A DNA stretch of 64,000 bases from Mesorhizobium sp. RMAD-H1. Lineage in GTDB: Bacteria; Pseudomonadota; Alphaproteobacteria; Rhizobiales; Rhizobiaceae. The position numbers were made by a program, and so were the translations under genes. The stretch spans positions 868,001 to 932,000 of the forward strand of contig NZ_JACHWN010000001.1 in assembly GCF_014191375.1 (NCBI RefSeq). Direction: 5' to 3'. Each line of letters starts with the position of its first letter. Within the stretch, counting starts at the first letter, position 1. The notes beneath the pieces are model-generated. The model ran no database searches. It worked only from the letters and a program-made list of their open reading frames with translations, and was not told the DNA's origin. Positions 37,352 to 44,990 of this stretch are shown here, one piece after another.

Positions 37352-37372
37352 CCTCGAATATCGGTATCATCC

Positions 37373-38128
37373 GTGCTTATCATTCCCGTTCTCGACATCA
37401 AAGGTGGTCTTGTCGTGCGTGCCCGCAAGGGCGAACGCGACAGCTACCGACCGATCGAAACGCCGCTCAGCCCAACGGCTGAAATCGGCGATATCGCAGC
37501 CGGATTGGAGAGGATTTTTCCGTTCCCCGCCTTCTATGTAGCCGATCTCGACCGGATCGAGGGGCGGACGGAAGGCGCCGGTGACTTCAGTCATTTGACG
37601 CCCTTGCTCGCACGATCCTCCGTATGGCTCGATGCCGGGTTCTGCCGAAAGGGCGATCTCGAAGCAGCGCTCGCCCTGGAAGGCGTCGTGCCGGTGCTGG
37701 GTTCCGAATCCCAATCCGATACGGCGATGCTGCAGGCGTTTCACGAGCATCCGCAACTCGCCTTGTCTCTGGATTTTCGCGGCGATGATTTTCTGGGGCC
37801 ATCCGCCATTCTCGCCGACGAGACGCTGTGGCCTTCACGCGTGATCGTCATGACGCTGGCAAGGGTCGGGGCAGGGGCGGGGCCCGATTTCGAACGGCTG
37901 GAGGCGATCAAAAAGCGTGCAGGGAACCGCGCGGTCATCGCCGCAGGCGGTGTCCGCCACGCCCGCGATCTGGAGCGGCTCGAGGAGATGGGCATAGCCG
38001 GCGCGCTGGTGGCGACCGCACTGCATGACGGCACGCTCACGCCGGAGACGGTTGCGGATTTCATAGGGTCATTTGCGGGAGAGGCGGAATCCGACGCTAA
38101 GGCTTTGGCCAACGACATTCGTCCGTAA
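37373..38128 (+). CDS. HisA-like TIM-barrel protein of the H4MPT cluster
   Basis: This 251 aa protein from a GTG at 37373 resembles HisA: LIIPVLDIKGGLVVRARKGE at the start with the first catalytic-type Asp, FYVADLDRIEGR, LSLDFRGDDFLGP and IAAGGVRHARDLERLEEMGI. The true histidine enzyme is normally encoded with hisF and hisH; here it is divergent from the mfnF-like gene, 21 bp apart. HisA-like genes are recurrent in methylotroph C1 clusters and may act in cofactor synthesis. The long upstream in-frame ORF is antisense to the mfnF-like gene and not coding. Confidence 0.78.
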   Translation: MLIIPVLDIKGGLVVRARKGERDSYRPIETPLSPTAEIGDIAAGLERIFPFPAFYVADLDRIEGRTEGAGDFSHLTPLLARSSVWLDAGFCRKGDLEAALALEGVVPVLGSESQSDTAMLQAFHEHPQLALSLDFRGDDFLGPSAILADETLWPSRVIVMTLARVGAGAGPDFERLEAIKKRAGNRAVIAAGGVRHARDLERLEEMGIAGALVATALHDGTLTPETVADFIGSFAGEAESDAKALANDIRP

Positions 38129-38155
38129 GGTTGACATATTCTCAGCGAACAGAGC

Positions 38156-39046
38156 CTATCGTGGCGTCGCCCTACCGAGCACGGCGGTGATGGCCCAGGT
38201 TAAGCCGGGGGGAAAGACTTTGCGGTGGTTTTTGCCTGGCACGACCAGGGAGTTGATTGTCAGGCTTTGGTAGCCACGCTGCTGGAGCCGTGACTCGAAC
38301 GCCCTCATATCACCAACCATATCTTGGGTATTACCACCACGACCAGGGTCGTAGCGACTGACTTCGTCTCCACCGACAAAGAGCAGGACGTCCGCCTTCA
38401 AGTCTCTGTTGGCTTTGGCATAGTCGGCCTCGAACCGCAGAATGGCGTGGTTCGCAAACCAGATGGATGGGCTGCCAAGTATGTAGGTGTGGAAGAGGTC
38501 GGGTTCGGTTAGCAGGATGTGCGCGCCCAGAAGCCCCCCATAGGAATGCCCCAAATAGATGCGCCGATCGGGATTGGCGCGATAGCGGCTTTCGACAAAG
38601 GGAATCACGGTTCGACGAAGATAGCGCTGATAGGCCTCAGCTCCGCCGTAGGCGGTGTCGCCGGGTTTGCGAGGAACGGGGGTGTAGTCGCGCTTGCGGC
38701 TCACGTCCAAGTTCTCGCCTTTCGCGTATGACAGGCCTACCAGAACGGGTTCCTCCGCGAGAGCTCCCTTTTCATAAAGCTCCTTGATCTGACAGGCGAC
38801 AGGCCGTGTCCCGCGATCGCCATCAGCCAGATATATTATGGGATAACGCGTCGATGCATCGCGGTCGTAGCCGGACGGCAGGCTTATCTCGACGTTATAA
38901 GACCGCCCCGAAACCGGATCCGGCACGGAGAGGGTCTGGATACCGCCGGGATCGCAGTCACTCCACTTGACGCGCTTGGCTTCGGCAGCCCCTGATGCGA
39001 ACAGTGAAAAAGCAAAGGCGGCAATGGTGACATTAAATAGGTGCAT
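38156..39046 (-). CDS. Secreted alpha/beta hydrolase, esterase D/IroE-like
   Basis: This 296 aa protein has a signal peptide (VTIAAFAFSLFASGAAEA, cut near residue 23). The alpha/beta hydrolase core shows ISLPSGYDRDASTRYPIIYL, the nucleophile elbow RIYLGHSYGGLLGAHILL with catalytic Ser at about residue 168, and a late His in VVPGKNHRKVF. It resembles feruloyl or siderophore esterase-type hydrolases (PF00756). It has lower GC than neighbouring genes and no link to C1 metabolism, so may be a later insertion between the two H4MPT blocks. Confidence 0.82.
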   Translation of the reverse strand: MHLFNVTIAAFAFSLFASGAAEAKRVKWSDCDPGGIQTLSVPDPVSGRSYNVEISLPSGYDRDASTRYPIIYLADGDRGTRPVACQIKELYEKGALAEEPVLVGLSYAKGENLDVSRKRDYTPVPRKPGDTAYGGAEAYQRYLRRTVIPFVESRYRANPDRRIYLGHSYGGLLGAHILLTEPDLFHTYILGSPSIWFANHAILRFEADYAKANRDLKADVLLFVGGDEVSRYDPGRGGNTQDMVGDMRAFESRLQQRGYQSLTINSLVVPGKNHRKVFPPGLTWAITAVLGRATPR

Positions 39047-39316
39047 GAAAAGCGATGAATTCCATAGGTTTCTGCGGCAGTCGCGGACTTAATCAAGTGA
39101 GCCGCTTTCGTTGGTTAGCTGCCTGCCGGCCAAGTGGAGGGTGAGATGGAGTGGGCCGACGAAGGAGAAAATCCCGGCTCGGCTCATGCCATACCAAAAG
39201 GAGGGATTTCTCCCTCCTTTTCTCATTTATCGTTGAAAGCCCAGGAGTTTGGCCAACCGGCGCATCAGGCCATCCGATGTCACAGAGGGCGTGCTCTGTG
39301 CGGGGTTGTCTCTTGT
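39047..39316. other. Intergenic region upstream of the esterase and downstream of fae
   Basis: These 270 bp separate the minus-strand esterase start from the fae stop. The fae-side end holds the perfect terminator at 39196-39221. The rest is presumably the esterase promoter. I see no other repeat or ORF of interest. Confidence 0.5.
39196..39221. terminator. Bidirectional intrinsic terminator after fae
   Basis: AAAAGGAGGGA (39196-39206) and TCCCTCCTTTT (39211-39221) are perfect 11-bp arms around TTTC. The arm ends provide T-runs on either strand. It lies 95 bases past the fae stop on the minus strand. Confidence 0.85.
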
Positions 39317-39823
39317 CTAGGCTCCGAACGGATGCTTGACCTTGTCGCGCTGGGCGGTTGCCTCGGCGGCGGTCGGCTTGCCCGTCACCGCACGCTCGAT
39401 TGCTTCCTTCGTCGCGCGATAGTTGAAATCCTGGATCTTGGCGTCGTCCTCGGCTTCCCAGTGGATGAAGACGCCGACGCAGATGAAAAGATCGTCGGCC
39501 TCGTCCGCGGGGATGATGCCCTCGGCAACGCTGTCCTGCACCGCTTTCGCAACTCCGTGCTGGGCGGGGCCGAACATCTGGACCGCCTGCTTGGCGCCCT
39601 TGATGGTGACCTTGTTGAACATCACCGTGTTCGGCTTGCAGGGCAGATTGGGCGCGATAACCGCGAGGAGGGAGGTAAACCCGTCCTTGTTGTTGGTCAA
39701 AGCATTGCAGAATGCGGATTCCACCGCGCTGCCGCGCGGCCCGATGAGAAGGTCGATATGAGCAACTTCATTGCCGTCACCGACCAGAGATTCGCCAACC
39801 ATTACCTTAGTGATTTTCGCCAC
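39317..39823 (-). CDS. fae: Formaldehyde-activating enzyme Fae
   Basis: This 168 aa protein condenses formaldehyde with H4MPT to methylene-H4MPT. Conserved stretches are [20 protein letters not shown] (with catalytic His at about residue 22), [38 protein letters not shown] and [12 protein letters not shown]. The start is a GTG with GGGAGGAA seven bases upstream. It has its own 162-bp upstream region and terminator, as expected for a very highly expressed gene. Confidence 0.97.
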   Translation of the reverse strand: MAKITKVMVGESLVGDGNEVAHIDLLIGPRGSAVESAFCNALTNNKDGFTSLLAVIAPNLPCKPNTVMFNKVTIKGAKQAVQMFGPAQHGVAKAVQDSVAEGIIPADEADDLFICVGVFIHWEAEDDAKIQDFNYRATKEAIERAVTGKPTAAEATAQRDKVKHPFGA

Positions 39824-39879
39824 GGCCTAATTCCTCCCTAAACCGTTTCCAAAAATGCATTCGTCCAAAGATGCCGTCG

Positions 39880-39900
39880 TCGAGAGACTCGGGTTCTCGA
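39880..39900. promoter_or_regulatory. Inverted repeat upstream of fae
   Basis: TCGAGA (39880-39885) and TCTCGA (39895-39900) are perfect 6-bp arms with 9 bases between, 57-77 bases upstream of the fae start. It could be an operator or a leader hairpin; evidence is limited to the symmetry and position. Confidence 0.35.
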
Positions 39901-39985
39901 TGGACAGCTATCCTTGTTCACAGCACCCTTAAGCGCGGGTCGGTTGGCCAGATAGCAGCGGAAGAAAATTCCCGCCGGCCAAAAT

Positions 39986-40852
39986 TCAACCACTTACCTC
40001 GCGATTATGCAAGACCAAGTTGATGATGTTCTTTGCAAAAAGCGTCGCTACCGTCAGGTCGGCGGAGGTTCCCGGGTTGATGCCGTCCGCCTTCAATTGT
40101 CTGTCGAAGGAAAGCAGCAGTTTCTCCCGTTCCCGGCCGTCCTCCATGGCTGAGACGCGCGCGCGCATGGCCTCTGCTTGCGCCCGCACCTTTTCGGCAA
40201 TCGCGGCGCCATGCTTGCGCGCGACATGGCTGTCGGGAAAGCGCGAGAGGAAATCGAGATAGATGAAAACGGTGGGCCACATGTCCTCTTCGCCGCGGGC
40301 AAGCGCCGCCGCATGGGCCGAAAGCCCCGTGTCGAAGATATCGGCAAATCCGGTGACATATTGCCGGGCGATCATGTCGCGGTGCGCCGCCTCCTGCATG
40401 GCCTCCAGCAACCCCGCCTGCGGCTCCTGCGAGACATCGTGCTTTTCCGCCGAGCCCAGCCCGCCGGGCTGCGCCAGCATGATGGCGGCGAAGACGTCGC
40501 GCGCGTCCTCCCGGTCGAGCGCGTCGAGCACCCGCGCCGTATCGAGGCGGAGATCGGCGCCGGGAAGTTCGGCCGCGCTGGCGAGCGGCGCGCAGAGAAG
40601 CAGGATGCCGAGATTGGTGTTGGTGCCGACATGCGCGCGCGTCGCTGCGACCGCGTCGCGGATGCGCCGCCCGACGCGCAGGGCGGGATCGGTCAGCGGG
40701 CCGGCGGAAATATGGGCACTGTCGAGGAATTGCGTCGCGGTCATCCGGTGGCCGTCGGCGAAACGGTGCACATTGCCGGGCTTCAGCGCCTGGATTTCCC
40801 CGAGGCAGGCCGCGACATAGGCTTCTCTGATCTGGCCGCGCGTCAGGATCAC
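39986..40852 (-). CDS. Triphosphoribosyl-dephospho-CoA synthase (CitG/MdcB)-like protein
   Basis: This 288 aa protein starts at a GTG overlapping the ATP-grasp stop (GTGA). It has CitG-family motifs: LGEIQALKPGNVHRFADGHR at about residues 16-35, VGTNTNLGILLLCAPLA at about 75-91, and a C-terminal INPGTSADLTVATLFAK. CitG joins a nucleotide-like molecule to ATP ribose with loss of adenine. No citrate lyase genes are nearby; homologues recur in H4MPT clusters, so a cofactor-building role is likely but undefined. Confidence 0.78.
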   Translation of the reverse strand: MILTRGQIREAYVAACLGEIQALKPGNVHRFADGHRMTATQFLDSAHISAGPLTDPALRVGRRIRDAVAATRAHVGTNTNLGILLLCAPLASAAELPGADLRLDTARVLDALDREDARDVFAAIMLAQPGGLGSAEKHDVSQEPQAGLLEAMQEAAHRDMIARQYVTGFADIFDTGLSAHAAALARGEEDMWPTVFIYLDFLSRFPDSHVARKHGAAIAEKVRAQAEAMRARVSAMEDGREREKLLLSFDRQLKADGINPGTSADLTVATLFAKNIINLVLHNREVSG

Positions 40853-41793
40853 GCCGCCGGTCTCTCGCCCAGGTGCGGGAAGACGCCGGCGGCGAGCGCC
40901 CGGGCGATGCAATCGGCGACGCGCACCGGGACGACCGACTGCAAGCCGCTCCAGGCCGGCATGCTGTTGACCTCCAGGACGAGAAGCCCGCCATCGGTCG
41001 CGGGAATGATGTCGATGCCGGCGAAATCCGTGCCGATCGCCTTCGACGCGGCGAGCGCCAGCGCTTCGAGCTTCACCTGCAGCGGGCCGGTGACGGGTTC
41101 CGCTTTCGCGCCCTTGGCGATGTTGGTGATCCAGCCGTCGGCGCAGCGCGCCATCATGCCGAGCGCCTCGCCGGCGCAGGTGAATACGCGGTAATCGCGG
41201 AAGGGCGGGCCGGCGCGCGCCACGAAGCGCTGGAGATAATAGACGTCGTCGATCTCTTCCGGCACCGGCAGGTCCTCCGGCCCGTTGATCAGGCGGATGC
41301 CGCGCCCTTGCGAGCCGAAGAGCGGCTTGAGCACCAGCGGGCCTTTTGCGATCTCGCGTTCGACGATGGCCCGCGCATTCTGCAGGTTTTCCACCGCGAA
41401 TGTCTCAGGCGTCGGCAGTCCGGCCTGCGCCAGCAGGAAGGTCGTGGTGGATTTGTCGACGCAGCGCTCGATCGCCTTGGCCGAATTCCACACGGGAATG
41501 CCGAGATGGGCGAAGGCATGGAGAATGCCGAGCCGGCGCGTGATCGCCTCGAATGTGCCTGACGACACCGAGCGCACGACGACGGCCGCGGGCAGCGCGC
41601 CGTCGAGCCCGGGAATGGCGATCCCCGATTTGTATCGGCTGTCGAAGCCGATATCGGCGAGATGCATGGATAACGTCTTGACGCCGAGCCTGTGGAAGGA
41701 AGAGGAAAGCTGCTTCACCTGGCCGTCGGGCCTGTCCGACAAAATGAGTATTGTATCCGCCGTTTCAGCCAAGGGATCGCTCCAGCATTGCAT
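40849..41793 (-). CDS. RimK/MptN-like ATP-grasp ligase
   Basis: This 314 aa ATP-grasp enzyme shows VDKSTTTFLLAQAGLPTPET, the ATP-binding PLVLKPLFGSQGRGIRLING at about residues 152-171, and the metal-binding GIDIIPATDGGLLVLEVNSM near the end. RimK-like MptN and CofF add glutamate to H4MPT or F420, so glutamylation of H4MPT or methylofuran is the best guess. The ATG at 41793 overlaps mch by 29 bp; a TTG at 41772 is an alternative start. Confidence 0.82.
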   Translation of the reverse strand: MQCWSDPLAETADTILILSDRPDGQVKQLSSSFHRLGVKTLSMHLADIGFDSRYKSGIAIPGLDGALPAAVVVRSVSSGTFEAITRRLGILHAFAHLGIPVWNSAKAIERCVDKSTTTFLLAQAGLPTPETFAVENLQNARAIVEREIAKGPLVLKPLFGSQGRGIRLINGPEDLPVPEEIDDVYYLQRFVARAGPPFRDYRVFTCAGEALGMMARCADGWITNIAKGAKAEPVTGPLQVKLEALALAASKAIGTDFAGIDIIPATDGGLLVLEVNSMPAWSGLQSVVPVRVADCIARALAAGVFPHLGERPAA

Positions 41794-42754
41794 GATCAGG
41801 TCCGCCGCTGCGAAAGGTCTCGCCGCTTTCGATCGCCGTGACGCTCACCTCCGCCGGGCTGAAGAGATGCGGGTCGATGGCATAGAAATCCCCCTTGAAC
41901 GCCTTGAATATCTCCGCGAAGGGCTGGCCATAGTCGCGTGAGGTCCGGCTCGGGAGCTTCTCGGCAAGCGCGCGGGCATCGCTCGCCGGGCCGCGCACGA
42001 AGAGCTGCACCAGCCCGCCATAGATGATGGCGTCGTTGGTCCGGCCCATGGCCTGCAGGAAATCCGGATGCGGCGCGGGCAGCGGCGCGTAGCCGGCGCC
42101 GTCGATGATCGCATCGAGCGGGAATTTCAGGTCGTGCGCCTTGTGCAGGGCCACTTCCAGCACCCGGCCGACGATCTGCACCGAGCCCGTCAGGCTCTGC
42201 GTCGGCGCATAGATGAAGGTGAGCGCTTCGGCTCTCAGGCCCGTCGCCCGTATGACTTTCTCGACCACCTCGGGCGGCGGCGGGGCGGCGGCTTCCAGCA
42301 CGATCACGGAGGATCGCGCATTCGGCTCCTGATAGGCTATCTCCTCGAATAGCGGCTCGGTGCGGGCGAGCGCGCGGACCGGGCCGGAGCCCATGGCGAA
42401 ATATTTCTCGTGCGAGAGGTTCCAGCCGGCATATTGGCTGGCGAGGCAGGCGAGGACCGGTTGCGACGAGCGGACATGGATGCCGAGCGGCCATCGTCCG
42501 CCGCTCCTGTCCAGTTGAGCGGCAACCGTGCCGAGGCCGCCCATGCAGATCTCGATGATCCGAAGGCCGGCATCGGTGCCCCCCGGTGCATGCGCCCCGG
42601 CATCGATCAGATGTTCGCCGAGGCGGCCGCGGCTGTGCGCGATGCCGAACCGGTCGGCATTGTCGATCATCTCGTCGACGATGCGCTGGGCGTTGCGGTT
42701 GAGGAAGGCGTGTCCGTTCTTTATGTGTACGGTCTTCGTTTGTTCGGTTCTCAT
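41765..42754 (-). CDS. mch: Methenyl-H4MPT cyclohydrolase Mch
   Basis: This 329 aa enzyme hydrolyses methenyl-H4MPT to formyl-H4MPT. Typical stretches are NRNAQRIVDEMIDNADRFGI at the start, GLRIIEICMGGLGTV, RSSQPVLACLASQYAGWNLS, YFAMGSGPVRALARTEPLFE, IYAPTQSLTGSVQIVGRVLE and APHPDFLQAMGRTNDAIIYG. The ATG overlaps the upstream ATP-grasp stop (ATGA). It is central to the formaldehyde oxidation branch. Confidence 0.97.
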   Translation of the reverse strand: MRTEQTKTVHIKNGHAFLNRNAQRIVDEMIDNADRFGIAHSRGRLGEHLIDAGAHAPGGTDAGLRIIEICMGGLGTVAAQLDRSGGRWPLGIHVRSSQPVLACLASQYAGWNLSHEKYFAMGSGPVRALARTEPLFEEIAYQEPNARSSVIVLEAAAPPPPEVVEKVIRATGLRAEALTFIYAPTQSLTGSVQIVGRVLEVALHKAHDLKFPLDAIIDGAGYAPLPAPHPDFLQAMGRTNDAIIYGGLVQLFVRGPASDARALAEKLPSRTSRDYGQPFAEIFKAFKGDFYAIDPHLFSPAEVSVTAIESGETFRSGGPDHAMLERSLG

Positions 42755-44067
42755 GGGGAACCTTCTTTCCAATGGGCTGCCAGGGCCCTCACGCGGGTTT
42801 TGACCGCCCGCTCGGCGGTGGCGGCCGAGCGGGCGCTGGCAAAGACGGTGCAGACGGGGTCGCCGGCCTCGAGCATGGAGCCGGGAGGCTGGTGATCGGC
42901 CGTCATGTCGGGCCATTCGATGGGCGGAAAAAGCCGGATGGGATGCGGCGTATAGGCGATCGCCGAGGCGACCGATCCGGTATAGGCGGGTGGTGTCACG
43001 GTTGCGCCCCGGACGGCGTTGAGATGCTCGCGCAGGAGCGGCGTTTCCGCGCTGTCGAAGATGTCGAGTGTCGCGCCGGGACGCGGATTGATCTCTATCA
43101 GCCACAGGCCGGCGGCGCCGTCGATGAAATCGGCGGCGCACAGCCCGACAAGGCCGGTGCGCGCCGTCAGCGCCGTCAGCCATTCGCTGATCTGGGTGCG
43201 CTTGCGTTTATGGCAGCGCAGAAGCCGCACCGCGCCGCCATAGCGGTAGGGTGATGTCTCGGACGGCGCAGACCATTGGCGGCTGAAGCCGATGAGGCGG
43301 GCTTCCTTACCGTCGGCAATGAACAGCGCGGAGATGTTCTTGCCCGCGACGAAGCGCTGGAAATAGCGGCCCGGCCGTGCCCCGTCCAAACGGAAACGCT
43401 GCCGCTCGCTGGAGTGCCCCTCACCCTTACCCTCTCCCCGCGTGCGGGGAGAGGGGGGCATGGATGTCTCGCCATCTCTTTCTGCCGGGTGCTGGGAAGA
43501 AGAATGGGACGGCAACGCTGACGCCTCCCTCTCCCCGCATGCGGGGAGAGGGTAAGGGTGAGGGGCAATTTCGGGCGAGCTTGCCTGCGCCACATGCGAG
43601 CCGCCGGCGCCGCCGGCGAGCTTCACCAGCCAGCCATCGGGACGCTCGGGCCTTTCCATGCTGATCTCCGGATGCGGAATTCCGAGCGATGCACAAAGAC
43701 CGGCAAGACCTGCCGGATCCTTGACGGCGCGGATGGTGCGGGCGCTGTTCCCGGCGACGAAGAAGCGGCGGGCGATCGCATCCACCATTTCAGGCGTCCG
43801 CTCGAAGCCTGAGCCATAGATGAAAGCCTGCGGCTCATCGCCATCGGCAAGCGCGGCCAGGCGCTCCACAAGGCCATCGGGCTCGATGCCGGTTTGAATG
43901 CTGCCGGGCAATCTGATGGCGCGTTCGGCGAGCCGCAGCGTGTCGGAGTCGTTGAAAAGGTCGGCCACGAGCGGCCTCAGGCCGGCGCGGCGCGCAGCGG
44001 CGGCAAGCGAACGGCCCGATATGGCCGCAATCAGGACGGTCGGGTTATTTTGCAAGGTCACGGGCAA
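42751..44067 (-). CDS. ATP-grasp protein of the H4MPT/methylofuran cluster, interrupted in frame by a RIME-like repeat
   Basis: This 438 aa protein has an N-terminal domain (VLIAAISGRSLAAAARRAGL; FIYGSGFERTPEMVDAIARR), then WLVKLAGGAGGSHVA, a glycine-rich ATP-binding loop, directly followed by a 51-codon repeat insert (about residues 168-218). After it GRYFQRFVAGKNISALFIAD resumes the fold, and LWLIEINPRPGATLDIFDSA gives the ATP-grasp metal site. It probably ligates an amino acid in cofactor synthesis (MfnD-like or polyglutamylation), which is inferred. The start overlaps mtdB by 23 bp; a GTG at 44061 is possible. Confidence 0.82.
   Translation of the reverse strand: MPVTLQNNPTVLIAAISGRSLAAAARRAGLRPLVADLFNDSDTLRLAERAIRLPGSIQTGIEPDGLVERLAALADGDEPQAFIYGSGFERTPEMVDAIARRFFVAGNSARTIRAVKDPAGLAGLCASLGIPHPEISMERPERPDGWLVKLAGGAGGSHVAQASSPEIAPHPYPLPACGEREASALPSHSSSQHPAERDGETSMPPSPRTRGEGKGEGHSSERQRFRLDGARPGRYFQRFVAGKNISALFIADGKEARLIGFSRQWSAPSETSPYRYGGAVRLLRCHKRKRTQISEWLTALTARTGLVGLCAADFIDGAAGLWLIEINPRPGATLDIFDSAETPLLREHLNAVRGATVTPPAYTGSVASAIAYTPHPIRLFPPIEWPDMTADHQPPGSMLEAGDPVCTVFASARSAATAERAVKTRVRALAAHWKEGSP
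43415..43567. repeat. RIME-like mosaic repeat, copy 3, inside an ATP-grasp gene
   Basis: The element is bounded by perfect 27-bp inverted ends (43415-43441 and 43541-43567), each containing the CCCTCTCCCCGC hairpin half. Total length is 153 bp, exactly 51 codons. It is free of stops in the reading frame of the minus-strand gene. It is the only one of four copies in the window that lies inside a gene. Confidence 0.9.
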
Positions 44068-44941
44068 GGGTAAAAGCGTCCCGAAAATCGAAGATAACAG
44101 GCTTTTCCGCCTTGATCATGCGGACGAACAGGCCGGATTGCGTCTTGTATTTCACATTGCCGATGGAGAGCGGGCCGATGCCGATGGCCTTGGTGCCGTC
44201 GAGCGGCTCGCCATTGGCGTTCACCTTCAGCCCCTCGATGCCGGCGGGCGGCACGGCGTTGACGTCTGCCGCGACCATGAGACCGGGAGCGTCCCGCAAT
44301 TGCGCTTGCGAGATGACCTGCACTCCGGCCTTGGCGGCGGCAAGCAGCACATTCGCGCCCCCGGCGATCTCGCTTTTCTTTTCGTCGCTCGATCCATCAA
44401 CCGGCGTCACCGTCACGCCGAAACGCTCCTTGATCGACGCAGCGATCTCCGCGACGCGGCGCAGTCCGTCATGGCCGACGATCCTCACATCGGCGCCCTC
44501 GCTGGCCGCGATCACCGCCGTGCAATAGCCGACGACGCCCGTCGCGCCGAAAATGGCCGCCGACAGACCTTCCAGCGTCCGGCCATGATGCCTGGCAAGC
44601 GCCTTCTCCACCTTGGCAACCATCGCCGCCGCGGTGGTGAAGGAGCCCGCCGGATCGGCAAAGACCGAGATTTCGAAGGGCGGCACCATCGCCTTCCTTG
44701 CGGCGTCCAGCATGTCGAGCGCCGTCGGCGCGTCCTTGCCGGCGAGGAAAATCCCGGTCGCCACGCCCGCGTCGGGCGGACGCGAGAAGATCGCGTCCTG
44801 GACGAGATTGCCGATGTCGGAAAGGCCGACATCGGTATAGGGCACGACCGCGTCATAGCCGGCGTCGATCGCCATGTTCACGTCGAACGGGCTCATCTGC
44901 CGCAAGGGCGTCAGCATGTGGAGGATGGTTTTGCGGGTCAC
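44045..44941 (-). CDS. mtdB: NAD(P)-dependent methylene-H4MPT dehydrogenase MtdB
   Basis: This 298 aa enzyme oxidises methylene-H4MPT to methenyl-H4MPT. It begins MLTPLRQMSPFDVNMAIDAG soon after the GTG start, with Rossmann motif AIFGATGVVGYCTAVIAA at about residues 131-148, and has VMVAADVNAVPPAGIEGL-like sequence late (LMVAADVNAVPPAGIEG). The GTG at 44941 follows AAGGAAGCGGAAG. It is 49 bp downstream of the beta-RFAP synthase gene on the same strand. Confidence 0.95.
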   Translation of the reverse strand: MTRKTILHMLTPLRQMSPFDVNMAIDAGYDAVVPYTDVGLSDIGNLVQDAIFSRPPDAGVATGIFLAGKDAPTALDMLDAARKAMVPPFEISVFADPAGSFTTAAAMVAKVEKALARHHGRTLEGLSAAIFGATGVVGYCTAVIAASEGADVRIVGHDGLRRVAEIAASIKERFGVTVTPVDGSSDEKKSEIAGGANVLLAAAKAGVQVISQAQLRDAPGLMVAADVNAVPPAGIEGLKVNANGEPLDGTKAIGIGPLSIGNVKYKTQSGLFVRMIKAEKPVIFDFRDAFTLARDLAK

Positions 44942-44990
44942 GTCTTCCGCTTCCTTTCGATGGTGGTGGTGCCCATCGCTTGGCTGTTGT

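Noticed and set aside
36503-37372. Long plus-strand open frame extending the HisA-like gene upstream
   Set aside because: It is antisense to the well-supported MfnF-like gene and has no family motifs; the HisA-like fold begins exactly at the GTG at 37373.
37373-38128. Assignment as the histidine biosynthesis enzyme HisA
   Set aside because: No other his genes are present and the gene lies among H4MPT cofactor genes, so a paralogue is more likely.
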